DNA of 64,000 nucleotides from Stutzerimonas stutzeri (lineage in GTDB: Bacteria > Pseudomonadota > Gammaproteobacteria > Pseudomonadales > Pseudomonadaceae): the NCBI GenBank assembly GCA_002345575.1, contig DDVX01000018.1, positions 213,310 to 277,309 on the forward strand, read 5' to 3'. Both the position numbers and the translations under genes were made by a program. Shown one piece after another: positions 42,930 to 51,394 of this stretch. The notes beneath the pieces were generated by a model, which saw nothing but the letters and a program-made list of their open reading frames with translations, did no database searches and was not told where the DNA came from. The stretch's first letter is position 1. Each line of letters starts with the position of its first letter.

Positions 42930-44375
42930 ATGATTCCGGTCATCCTCTCTGGCGGCAGCGGCTCACGGCTCTGGCCACTTTCACGCAAACTGTTCCCTAA
43001 GCAGTTTCTAGCCCTGACCAGTGAGCAGACCCTGTTCCAGCAGACCATTGAGCGACTCGCCTTCGAAGGCATGCAGCCGCCACTGCTAGTGTGCAACCAA
43101 GAACACCGCTTTATCGTCAAAGAGCAACTGGCCGCCCGCAAGCTGAGCATCCAGAGCCTTATTCTCGAGCCCTTCGGTCGCAATACCGCACCGGCCATTG
43201 CCCTGGCCGCGATGAAGCTGGTCGATGAAGGGCGCGACGAGCTGCTGCTGGTCCTGCCGGCAGACCATGTCATCAAGGATCAAAAAGCTTTCCAGCGCTC
43301 CCTCGCGCTGGCCACTAACGCCGCGGAAAACGGCGAAATGGTGCTGTTTGGCATCCCCGCTACCAGCCCTGAAACCGGCTACGGCTACATCAAATGCGAC
43401 CTGACGGAACGCAACGGCCTGCCCGAGGGCATCAGCCGCGTTACCCGCTTCGTAGAAAAGCCCGATGAAGCCAGCGCCCAGCAATATGTCGAGTCTGGCG
43501 ATTACTACTGGAACAGCGGCATGTTCCTGTTCCGCGCCAGCGTGTTCCTTGAAGAACTGAAAAAGCACGATCCGGACATTTACGACACCTGCAAACTCGC
43601 GCTCGAGCGCAGCATCCATACCGGTGACGAAGTGCAGATCGATTCCGCAACCTTCGCCTGCTGCCCGGACAATTCCATCGACTACGCTGTGATGGAGAAA
43701 ACCGAACTGGCCTGCGTGGTACCGATGTCCGCCGAGTGGAGCGATGTTGGCTCGTGGTCTTCGATCTGGGACGTCCTGGAGAAGGACGAAAACGGCAACG
43801 TCATCCGCGGTGACGTGATTGCCGAAGACAGCCGCAATTGCCTGGTACATGGCAATGGCAAGCTGGTGACCGTGCTTGGTTTGGATGACATCGTCGTGGT
43901 GGAAACCAAGGACGCAATAATGGTCGCCCACAAGGACAAGGTGCAGGACGTCAAGAAGCTGGTATCCCGCCTGGATGACCAGAACCGCAGCGAGACCCGC
44001 AACCACTGCGCCGTCTACCGCCCCTGGGGTTGGTATGACTCCGTAGACATGGGCGGCCGTTTCCAAGTCAAGCGCATCTGCGTGAACCCCGGCGCGGCAC
44101 TATCGCTGCAGATGCACCATCACCGTGCCGAACACTGGATCGTGGTATCCGGCACCGCCCAGGTCACCTGCAACGACAAGACCTTCCTGCTCACCGAGAA
44201 CCAGTCGACCTATATTCCGGTGACCTCTGTCCACCGTCTCGCCAACCCGGGCAAGATCCCGCTGGAAATCATCGAGGTGCAGTCAGGCAGCTATCTAGGT
44301 GAAGACGACATCGAGCGCCTGGAAGATGTTTATGGCCGCGCCCACGAAGATAAGGCTAAACAGTCCGTGCGTTGA
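42930..44375 (+). CDS. algA: Mannose-1-phosphate guanylyltransferase / mannose-6-phosphate isomerase
   Basis: A bifunctional type II PMI-GMP of 481 residues, the exact length of P. aeruginosa AlgA. It makes GDP-mannose from mannose-6-phosphate. The pyrophosphorylase motif GGSGSRLWPLSRKLFPKQ is at 8-25. FVEKPD and the C-terminal cupin (SLQMHHHRAEHWIVVSGTAQ) hold the PMI metal site. AGGAG precedes ATG 42930. No alginate or polysaccharide genes surround it, so it may feed LPS, Psl or other mannose-derived glycans; algA, pslB and wbpW are paralogues and the symbol is by best resemblance. Confidence 0.88.
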   Translation: MIPVILSGGSGSRLWPLSRKLFPKQFLALTSEQTLFQQTIERLAFEGMQPPLLVCNQEHRFIVKEQLAARKLSIQSLILEPFGRNTAPAIALAAMKLVDEGRDELLLVLPADHVIKDQKAFQRSLALATNAAENGEMVLFGIPATSPETGYGYIKCDLTERNGLPEGISRVTRFVEKPDEASAQQYVESGDYYWNSGMFLFRASVFLEELKKHDPDIYDTCKLALERSIHTGDEVQIDSATFACCPDNSIDYAVMEKTELACVVPMSAEWSDVGSWSSIWDVLEKDENGNVIRGDVIAEDSRNCLVHGNGKLVTVLGLDDIVVVETKDAIMVAHKDKVQDVKKLVSRLDDQNRSETRNHCAVYRPWGWYDSVDMGGRFQVKRICVNPGAALSLQMHHHRAEHWIVVSGTAQVTCNDKTFLLTENQSTYIPVTSVHRLANPGKIPLEIIEVQSGSYLGEDDIERLEDVYGRAHEDKAKQSVR

Positions 44376-44387
44376 TGGCACGATACG

Positions 44388-44421
44388 CAAAAAGAGCCGC
44401 GCCATGAGCGCGGTTCTTTTT
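44388..44421 (+). terminator. Terminator after algA-type gene
   Basis: GAGCCGCGC (44394-44402) pairs with GCGCGGTTC (44408-44416, one G-T) around CATGA and runs into TTTTT; an A run lies before the stem. Starts 13 bases past the stop. Confidence 0.9.
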
Positions 44422-44595
44422 ATCTGCTGACGCAAAGAAACTCGCGACGCAATGGCATTGCCATAGCACTGGCTTGTAATAGCGACGATCGGCCCCATCT
44501 AATAGAAGACACAGCACTCCGCTCCCACACTCGAATGTAGGCGCAACACCAGCTGTTTTAACCCTTTTGCAGAACAACAAAGGAACAATCATTAA

Positions 44596-44805
44596 GTGAC
44601 AAAAGAGCAACTACGCGCCGAGCTGGAACGACAGGCCAGTCGCTTTCAGAACATTTACGGCGGAGAAATTATTACCTACGCAGCCCAACCTGACCCCGAA
44701 CGCAAACCCTGGCGCAAAAAGCCCACCATCCACGATCAGGTGTTCGAAGCCGAGCTGCAAAAGATGGAAAAGGAACTGGCGCAACAAGCGTCCCGCACAG
44801 AGTGA
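44596..44805 (+). CDS. Small conserved charged protein (69 aa)
   Basis: A 69-residue protein starting at GTG 44596 (MTKEQLRAELERQASRFQNI), with AAGGA about 12 bases upstream. It is rich in charged residues, with a central basic segment PERKPWRKKP and a C-terminal acidic helix. I recognise very similar short proteins in pseudomonads but no known function or domain. It has no hydrophobic segment, so it is likely cytosolic. Confidence 0.65.
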   Translation: MTKEQLRAELERQASRFQNIYGGEIITYAAQPDPERKPWRKKPTIHDQVFEAELQKMEKELAQQASRTE

Positions 44806-44826
44806 GTTGACTGGCGGGCCGCTGGC

Positions 44827-46287
44827 TCAGCGCTTGTTACCGAGCAGAGAGCCCATCAACCCTCGTGCCAGCTGCCTGCCAAGCTGGCTTGCAGCCTGGC
44901 GTATGGCGCTCTTGAAGGCACGACCAGCTAAATCACCAAGCATGTCGCTCTCCTTGCTGCTGGCTTTCGGTGCCTTTGACACTTCAGGTTCGGCAGCCTG
45001 TTTGGCGCGTTCAAGCAGAATTTCATAAGCCGACTCGCGGTCGATGGCCCTGTCGTACCGTCCTCGCAGGGCAGAGCGAGCGATCAGCTCGTGCCGGGTT
45101 TGCTCATCGAGTGGACCCACTTGCGATTGCGGCGGCGCAATCGCCACGCGCTGCACCATGGCCGGCGTACCGTTGTCTTCCAGGCCGCCGACCAGCGCCT
45201 CGCCGATACCCAGATCAACCAAGGTTTCCAGCGTTGAGAATTCAGGATTGGCGCGAAAGCCCTCCGCCACCGCACGCAGGGCCTTCTGCTCCCTGACCGT
45301 ATAAGCCCGCAGGCCATGCTGAATGCGCAATCCCAGCTGGGCCAGGACTTCATCCGGCAGGTCCGAAGGCGACTGGGTGACGAAGTAAACGCCGACTCCC
45401 TTGGAGCGAATTAGCCGGACAACCTGCGTCAGTCGCTCCTGCAAGGCGCGTGGCGTGCCCCGAAACAGCAAATGAGCCTCGTCGAAGAACAGCGCCAGCA
45501 GCGGACGGTCCGCATCGCCACGCTCGGGCAGTTGCTCAAATAGCTCGGCCAACAGCCAGAGCAGGAAAGTCGCGTAGACCTTAGGCGCCTCATGCACAAG
45601 TTGACTGGCATCCAGCAGGTGGATCTGCCCTCGCTCGCCATGCTTCTGAAGCAGGTCTTCGATGGCCAAGGCCGGCTCACCGAACAGAGCCTCAGCACCC
45701 TGCTGCTCCAACGTCGCGAGCCGCCGCAACAGTGCTTGAGCCGAGGCACCGGTCAGCAATGCGGCATCATCGCCGAGCACGTCGGGGTTTTGCCGCAGAT
45801 GATTAAGCAGTGCTTTCAGGTCCTTGATGTCCAGCAACAGCAGCGCATCGCGGTCGGCAATCTTGAAGGCAGCATACAGCGCCGCCTGCTGACTATCGGT
45901 CAGCTCCAGGAGGTTGCTTAACAACAGCGGGCCCATTTCGGTCAGTGTCGTGCGCAAGGGATGCCCGCTCCGCCCCTGCACATCCCACAGAGTGAGTGGG
46001 CAGGCCTGCGGCCGGTGGTCTAGCCACGGCATGCTAGCGATACGCTCAGCGATCTTGCCCTTGGGTGCAGCTGGCGCGCCAAGGCCGCTGAGGTCGCCCT
46101 TGATATCCACGGCGAACACCGCGACACCAGCATCGCTGAACTGCTCGGCCAGGCGCTGCAGCGTGACCGTCTTGCCAGTGCCCGTTGCACCCGCAATCAG
46201 CCCATGCCGATTGGCCAGACGCCATGAATGAGTATTGGCAGCTCCTGTAGCGTCTGCACCCAGCACCAAGCAATCGCTGTATGACAT
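44827..46287 (-). CDS. HerA-like ATPase (DUF853/YjgR family)
   Basis: A 486-residue ATPase of the DUF853/YjgR group, related to HerA/FtsK-type helicases. Walker A GATGTGKT is at 33-40; Walker B-like LLALFFDEAHLLFRG follows later, with an arginine-finger-like HGLRAYTVREQKALRA region. GGAGG precedes ATG 46287. YjgR proteins are proposed DNA-related ATPases, but no substrate is known. It is downstream of purU on the same strand, separated by about 85 bases. Confidence 0.85.
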   Translation of the reverse strand: MSYSDCLVLGADATGAANTHSWRLANRHGLIAGATGTGKTVTLQRLAEQFSDAGVAVFAVDIKGDLSGLGAPAAPKGKIAERIASMPWLDHRPQACPLTLWDVQGRSGHPLRTTLTEMGPLLLSNLLELTDSQQAALYAAFKIADRDALLLLDIKDLKALLNHLRQNPDVLGDDAALLTGASAQALLRRLATLEQQGAEALFGEPALAIEDLLQKHGERGQIHLLDASQLVHEAPKVYATFLLWLLAELFEQLPERGDADRPLLALFFDEAHLLFRGTPRALQERLTQVVRLIRSKGVGVYFVTQSPSDLPDEVLAQLGLRIQHGLRAYTVREQKALRAVAEGFRANPEFSTLETLVDLGIGEALVGGLEDNGTPAMVQRVAIAPPQSQVGPLDEQTRHELIARSALRGRYDRAIDRESAYEILLERAKQAAEPEVSKAPKASSKESDMLGDLAGRAFKSAIRQAASQLGRQLARGLMGSLLGNKR

Positions 46288-46371
46288 TCAGCCTCCGACA
46301 TGGCAGCGGCGAACCGGCTGCAGATCAGCCGGTGTCACCAATGGATCTACCCTACTCCGTCCGCACGCCGA

Positions 46372-47223
46372 TCAATTGAAAACCATCGTCTTGTTGCTAT
46401 GAACCAGCACACGGTCCTGCAAGTGATAGCGCAAGCCGCGCGAGAGCACCATCTTTTCCACGTCTTTGCCCAGACGCACCATGTCTTCGATGCTGTCACG
46501 ATGACTGACGCGGACCACGTCCTGCTCGATGATGGGGCCGGCATCCAGCTCTTCGGTGACGTAATGGCAAGTAGCACCGATCAGCTTCACACCACGCAGG
46601 GAGGCCTGGTGATAAGGCTTGGCGCCGACGAACGACGGCAGGAAGCTGTGGTGGATATTGATAACCCGCTCGGCGAACTCCTCACAAAGTTCGGACGGCA
46701 GAATCTGCATATAGCGCGCCAGGACGATGACGTCGGCGTGTTGCTCGCGAACCAGTCGCGCCACTTCGGCAAAGGCTTCTTCTTTGCGGCCTGGCTCGAC
46801 CGGCACATGAAAATAGGGAATGCCATGCCACTCGACCATGCTACGCAGGTCGTTGTGATTGGAGATCACACAAGGAATGTCACAGTCCAGCTCGCCGCTG
46901 TGCCAGCGATGTAGCAGGTCGGCCAAGCAGTGGGATTCGCGGCTGGCCATCAAGACCACACGCTTGCGCTCCGCCGAGTCGGTGATGCGCCACTCCATGG
47001 AGAACTCCCGAGCAATAGGCGCAAACGCCTGGCGGAAGCCGTCCAGATCAAAGGGCAATGAATCCGCGCGGATTTCATGGCGCATGAAGAACCAGCCACT
47101 CTGATGATCGGAATGATGATTGGCTTCGGTGATCCAGCCGTTGTACGTCGCCAGAAAATTACTGACCTTGGCAACGATACCGACACCGTCGGGGCAGGCA
47201 ATGACCAGCCTGAATGTGCGCAT
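46372..47223 (-). CDS. purU: Formyltetrahydrofolate deformylase PurU
   Basis: Hydrolyses 10-formyl-THF to formate and THF. 283 residues from ATG 47223 (GGAG upstream). The N-terminal ACT domain (MRTFRLVIACPDGVGIVAKV) is followed by a formyltransferase-like domain with NHNDLRSMVEWHGIPY, INIHHSFLPSFVGAKPYHQA and the catalytic ATCHYVTEELDAGPII. Upstream of mvaT, as in P. aeruginosa (purU1, PA4314). The released formate can be used by PurT. Confidence 0.95.
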   Translation of the reverse strand: MRTFRLVIACPDGVGIVAKVSNFLATYNGWITEANHHSDHQSGWFFMRHEIRADSLPFDLDGFRQAFAPIAREFSMEWRITDSAERKRVVLMASRESHCLADLLHRWHSGELDCDIPCVISNHNDLRSMVEWHGIPYFHVPVEPGRKEEAFAEVARLVREQHADVIVLARYMQILPSELCEEFAERVINIHHSFLPSFVGAKPYHQASLRGVKLIGATCHYVTEELDAGPIIEQDVVRVSHRDSIEDMVRLGKDVEKMVLSRGLRYHLQDRVLVHSNKTMVFN

Positions 47224-47630
47224 TGAAGATAACTCCGGCTTGCAAGAAAAAAGACGCGCCATTCTATCTCAGCGGAGAAAAACACAACCAGTTGATTGAC
47301 AGAACAAATTGCCCATTGAGAGCGCTTCAGCCTGGCTTTGAATGGGCCGTCAGCGCTTTTGCTTAGCCCGTTCAACACCTAAAAGCGCGACAGTCTTTAA
47401 GGCCGGCCAGACAATGCCTGCTGCATGTGCCAAGCATCACATTGTGACTTAACAGCTCCAGCAAAAATGCTCATGCGTGGTAGCTGTAAACAAACCGAAA
47501 AATAGCTGGGCCACCGCACCGTAACTAATTAAAAAATGCTTACTCTTTAAATCAACACTATATTTACTTGTGCATTGCAGCTGTCTATGATTGCCGGCAC
47601 TTGCGTTCAAACCTATACCAAGGAAGTGAC
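47224..47630. promoter_or_regulatory. AT-rich divergent region purU / mvaT
   Basis: 407 bases with no supported gene. From about 47440 to 47580 AT content rises well above that of the genes, with runs such as AATTAAAAAATG and CTTTAAATCAAC, and TATATT at 47559-47564 as a possible -10. MvaT-type proteins prefer AT-rich DNA, so this is a likely site of mvaT autoregulation; that is inference. Confidence 0.55.
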
Positions 47631-48008
47631 ATGTCGCTCATCAATGAATACCGCGCCACCGAAGAAGCCATCAAGGAACTTCAGGAGCGTCTGAAGTCTC
47701 TTTCCGCAGACGACAAGCTGAAAAAGGAGCTTGAGTTCGAAGGCAAATTGCGCGAGCTCATGGGCGAATACCAGAAGTCACTGCGCGATATTATCGCCCT
47801 GCTTGATCCTGACGCTCGCAACATCAAGACACAACGTCTGAATCGCGCTCCGGCAACAGCCAAGCGTGCCCGTCGTGTCAAGCAATACAAGAACCCGCAC
47901 AATGGCGATGTGATTGAAACCAAAGGCGGCAATCACAAAACGCTGAAAGAATGGAAAGCCAAATGGGGTTCCGCGGAAGTTGAAAGCTGGGCCACTCTGC
48001 TCGACTGA
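47631..48008 (+). CDS. mvaT: MvaT, H-NS-family transcriptional silencer
   Basis: A 125-residue H-NS-like xenogeneic silencer. ATG 47631 follows AGGA. The N-terminal coiled-coil dimerisation part (AIKELQERLKSLSADDKLKK) is followed by the C-terminal AT-pincer DNA-binding domain (KNPHNGDVIETKGGNHKTLK with the GGN loop at 99-101). It coats AT-rich horizontally acquired DNA and represses it. Position between purU and sbcB matches PA4315. Confidence 0.97.
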   Translation: MSLINEYRATEEAIKELQERLKSLSADDKLKKELEFEGKLRELMGEYQKSLRDIIALLDPDARNIKTQRLNRAPATAKRARRVKQYKNPHNGDVIETKGGNHKTLKEWKAKWGSAEVESWATLLD

Positions 48009-48029
48009 TGCCTCCCGCATAACCCAAAG

Positions 48030-48066
48030 CCATCTAACGCAGGCACTGCATTAGATGGCTTTTTTG
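48030..48066 (+). terminator. Terminator after mvaT
   Basis: GCCATCTAA (48030-48038) pairs perfectly with TTAGATGGC (48052-48060), followed by TTTTT, 21 bases beyond the mvaT stop and before the convergent sbcB end. Confidence 0.92.
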
Positions 48067-48118
48067 TTTGCGCACAGTGAGTTCCGATGAAGGACGTATG
48101 TTGGTTATCCCAAGCATT

Positions 48119-49543
48119 TCAGCGGCCTGAAATGTAGCGTTCACGCAACCCCTGCGCATGCATCGCCCACTGATGTAACAGCTCGGCTTGTCCTGCGTTG
48201 GCCGTTTTCAACAGTTCCCGCAGGCTTGTGTCGAACTGCTCCAGCGTATTGGGGGCGCCGTATTCCGGATCGCTCAGACGCTTACCGCAAAACGCCTGCC
48301 ACTGTGTTTTTTCCGCCGCGGAAAGGTATTCGGGAAAATTGCGTGCACGGTAGCGGGAATAAAGTTCCGGCAGGCGCTCATCATCAAAGGCAAACATCTC
48401 CTGGGATGAGGCCATATTGCGGGCCTGATCACATAGTCGACGATCCCGATCACCAAGAAAACCGGCATAGAGTTGCTGCTCCGGGTCAAGCGTATCCTCG
48501 AATGTTTCTTCCTGATAAATAACAGCGAGCTTTTCGCGCCACTGCGCCTGGCAGCGCTTTAGTTCCTTAGCCCTGACTTCACAAGACTGCATATCCAGCC
48601 CCAGCCGCTCGATATCGGCTTCCCGCAATACCTTTACCGGCGCAAGTACCGGGCAACGATTGACGTGTACAAGCTTCAACGGGACCGGAAGTTTTCCACC
48701 CAGATCTTCCCGGCGTGTATATAACCGCTTGTGCAGCTCCTCGGCAGGTGTTTCCCACAAAGGTGAGCAATCGGCGTTCAAGTCGCAAACGATCAGTGCA
48801 TTGCGATTGCGCGGATGCCAGGCCAGCGGCAATACCACAGATAGATAATGACGCGCCGCCGAGAATCGCCCGGAAACATGTACCAGCGGTTTCAGCAGTT
48901 CGATCTGTTCCATTACCGCGTTCTTGCGGCGTAACCGGTATAGATAGTCATAGAGTTTCGGCTGGCGTTCACGTATCAGCCGGGCCAGGGCGATGGTGGC
49001 CCGCACATCGGAGAGAGCATCGTGCGCCTGCAGATGCTCCAACCCATTGGCCTGACTCAGGCGTTCGAGTTTGAGCGTCACACGCCCCTCTTCCTGCGGC
49101 CAGACCAGCCCCTCCGGGCGCAGCGAATAGGCGGTACGCACCAGGTCAATAAGGTCCCAACGGCTATTACCGCCTTGCCATTCCCGCGCATAGGGATCGA
49201 AGAAGTTGCGATACAGGCTATGGCGCAGCACTTCGTCATCGAAACGCAGGCTGTTGTAGCCAGCACCACAGGTGCCCGGTTGTGCCAGTTCGCAATGTAG
49301 CTGCTCGATGAACTCCGCCTCGCACACCCCCTTCTCAGCGAGAATTGCCGGAGTAATCCCTGTGACCAGGCACGCCGCTGGATGCGGCAGGATGTCGTCG
49401 GAGGGTCGGCAATAGATATTCAGCGGCTCGCCGATTTCCTCTAGCGCCTCGTTTGTGCGAATACCCGCAACCTGCAAGGGGCGGTCACGGCGTGTGGAGA
49501 TGCCAGTTGTTTCGAAGTCGTACCAGAAGATGCTGGCTGTCAC
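48119..49543 (-). CDS. sbcB: Exodeoxyribonuclease I SbcB
   Basis: A 474-residue 3'-to-5' single-strand exonuclease acting in mismatch repair and recombination. GTG 49543 is chosen because AAGGAA lies 7-12 bases upstream and the protein then begins MTASIFWYDFETTGISTRRD. DEDDh motifs: Asp/Glu in YDFETTG, GYNSLRFDDEVLRHS, and HDALSDVRATIALA. The SH3-like and C-terminal helical regions follow. PA4316 by position. Confidence 0.95.
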   Translation of the reverse strand: MTASIFWYDFETTGISTRRDRPLQVAGIRTNEALEEIGEPLNIYCRPSDDILPHPAACLVTGITPAILAEKGVCEAEFIEQLHCELAQPGTCGAGYNSLRFDDEVLRHSLYRNFFDPYAREWQGGNSRWDLIDLVRTAYSLRPEGLVWPQEEGRVTLKLERLSQANGLEHLQAHDALSDVRATIALARLIRERQPKLYDYLYRLRRKNAVMEQIELLKPLVHVSGRFSAARHYLSVVLPLAWHPRNRNALIVCDLNADCSPLWETPAEELHKRLYTRREDLGGKLPVPLKLVHVNRCPVLAPVKVLREADIERLGLDMQSCEVRAKELKRCQAQWREKLAVIYQEETFEDTLDPEQQLYAGFLGDRDRRLCDQARNMASSQEMFAFDDERLPELYSRYRARNFPEYLSAAEKTQWQAFCGKRLSDPEYGAPNTLEQFDTSLRELLKTANAGQAELLHQWAMHAQGLRERYISGR

Positions 49544-49709
49544 GGCGGATTCCTTAAGATTGCGGGGCGGCGCGCATACGTCCAAGGCGCATCGCGGCAT
49601 TGTGCCCAAAAATCCCCGCTGGGTTCTGGTCGGACGCCGCTTTCAATGCTTACATGCGCGACTGCGAGCCGGAACGGGCCGCACTCAGCCATTTGCTCGG
49701 ACACACTCA

Positions 49710-50417
49710 TTGTCTTCCACCTCCAGCCCCGTAGCGCTATTGGACAACACCCACCGGATCGAGACGCCGGAAGGCATCGATCTGCTGCTGCGCCCGGCAG
49801 GGCTGGTGCCGCGCGCGCTGGCTTTCGCCGTAGATCTGCTGATTCGCGCTGCTTTGCTGCTGATATTGGGGTTTGGCCTGGGGCTGCTGGGGCAGTTCGG
49901 GCTCGGCAGCGGTGCGCTGCTGCTGTTTCTCGTGCAGTGGTGGTACATGGTGCTGTTCGAAGTTTTCAACCAGGGCCGGACGCCGGGCAAACGCTGGCTG
50001 GGGCTCAAGGTCGTACATGACGACGGCACGCCGGTCGGCTGGGCCTCCTCGCTGACACGCAACCTGCTGCGCTTTGTCGATATCCTGCCGTTCGGTTATT
50101 TTCTCGGCGCCCTGTGTTGTCTGTGGAATCCTTCATTCAAGCGACTGGGCGACCTTGCCGGTGGCACCTTGGTGATCTACGACACGCGACAATCGCAACC
50201 ACCGCATATGCCACAGGCTGAGCCCAAGCCGGCCCCCTTCGCCCTGCGACTGGAGGAACAACGCGCATTGATCGCCTTTGCCGAACGCCAGGCAGCCCTT
50301 TCGCCTGAGCGCCGCGAGGAGCTGGCCGCAATCCTTTCGGAGCCACTGCAGGTCTCACCAGAGCAGGCACCAGCACGAATCAACGCCATCGCACGCAGCC
50401 TGGTGGGTCCAGCATGA
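49710..50417 (+). CDS. RDD family membrane protein
   Basis: A ~235-residue RDD-domain inner-membrane protein with three to four hydrophobic helices (for example LLIRAALLLILGFGLGLLGQ), the RDD signature EVFNQGRTPGKRWLGLKVVH, and a C-terminal cytosolic tail. The start is unclear: TTG 49710 gives MSSTSSPVALLDNTHRIETP and fits the homologous N-terminus, though no strong ribosome site is seen. First gene of the MoxR-DUF58 cluster. It overlaps the next gene by 4 bases. Confidence 0.78.
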   Translation: MSSTSSPVALLDNTHRIETPEGIDLLLRPAGLVPRALAFAVDLLIRAALLLILGFGLGLLGQFGLGSGALLLFLVQWWYMVLFEVFNQGRTPGKRWLGLKVVHDDGTPVGWASSLTRNLLRFVDILPFGYFLGALCCLWNPSFKRLGDLAGGTLVIYDTRQSQPPHMPQAEPKPAPFALRLEEQRALIAFAERQAALSPERREELAAILSEPLQVSPEQAPARINAIARSLVGPA

Positions 50418-51394
50418 AACAGAGCCACTTTGAAGCCCGTCATCAGGCCGAGTGGCGCGCGTTTAGCGAAAGTCTTGAGGCCCTCGAAAAAGGCCGTAAG
50501 ACCAGCTCCACCATTAGCAACTTTCCTGCCGCCTATAGACGCCTCTGCCAACACTTGGCGCTGGCCCGCTCACGCGGTTACAGCAGCCATTCGGTCGACT
50601 ACCTGCAGCATCTGGCCCAGCGTGGTCACCAGCAACTGTATCGCCATCGCAGCCAGCTGGGTGGTCGACTACTGGGCTTCTTGCTAGCTGGGTTTCCCCT
50701 ACTGGTGCGCAAAGAGTGGCGTCATATACTGGCCGCCAGCCTGCTGTTCTCCTTGAGCCTGCTGGGCATGGCTGCACTGGTTCTGGCATTCCCCGAGCTT
50801 ATCTACAGCCTGGTCAGCACAAGCCAGGTCGAACAGATGGAAGCCATGTACGACCCTGCGGCCCGGCGTCTGGGCGAATTTGGCACCCGCGGTTCTGGCG
50901 AGGACTGGGTGATGTTCGGCTATTACGTGATGAACAATATCGGCATCGCCTTCCAGACCTTTGCCGGCGGCCTGCTGTTCGGGCTCGGTACTCTGTTCTA
51001 CCTGCTGTTCAACGGCCTGATGATCGGCGCAATCGCCGGCCATCTCACCGGTATCGGCTACCACCAGCCGTTCTGGTCATTCGTCATCGGCCACGGCGCC
51101 TTCGAGCTGACCGCCATTACCCTGGCCGGTGCCGCCGGGCTGAAACTGGGTGCAGCACTCATCGCGCCGGGACGCTTCACACGCGGCGAAGCCCTGCGAA
51201 TGGCGGCCGCGCGCGCCGTGCGGCTGGTCGCCGGAGCGGCGCTGATGCTGCTGATCGCTGCCTTCGTCGAGGCCTACTGGTCATCCATGACCTTCACTTC
51301 GCCACAGGTCAAATATGCCGTGGGGGCGCTGCTGTGGCTGCTGGTCGGCTTGTATTTCACGTTCTGCGGTAGAGGCCGGCATGCACCTGAATAA
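50414..51394 (+). CDS. Stage II sporulation protein M-like (DUF95) membrane protein
   Basis: A 326-residue SpoIIM/DUF95 family membrane protein. A soluble N-terminal helical domain (about 1-90, MKQSHFEARHQAEWRAFSES) is followed by five or so transmembrane helices, with the family segment NNIGIAFQTFAGGLLFGLGT. Starts with an ATGA overlap with the RDD gene. In non-sporulating bacteria such proteins sit in MoxR clusters; function unknown. Confidence 0.83.
   Translation: MKQSHFEARHQAEWRAFSESLEALEKGRKTSSTISNFPAAYRRLCQHLALARSRGYSSHSVDYLQHLAQRGHQQLYRHRSQLGGRLLGFLLAGFPLLVRKEWRHILAASLLFSLSLLGMAALVLAFPELIYSLVSTSQVEQMEAMYDPAARRLGEFGTRGSGEDWVMFGYYVMNNIGIAFQTFAGGLLFGLGTLFYLLFNGLMIGAIAGHLTGIGYHQPFWSFVIGHGAFELTAITLAGAAGLKLGAALIAPGRFTRGEALRMAAARAVRLVAGAALMLLIAAFVEAYWSSMTFTSPQVKYAVGALLWLLVGLYFTFCGRGRHAPE

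Noticed and set aside
42930..44375. Alginate biosynthesis locus
   Set aside because: Only the algA-type gene is present; no algD, alg8, alg44 or other alginate genes flank it.
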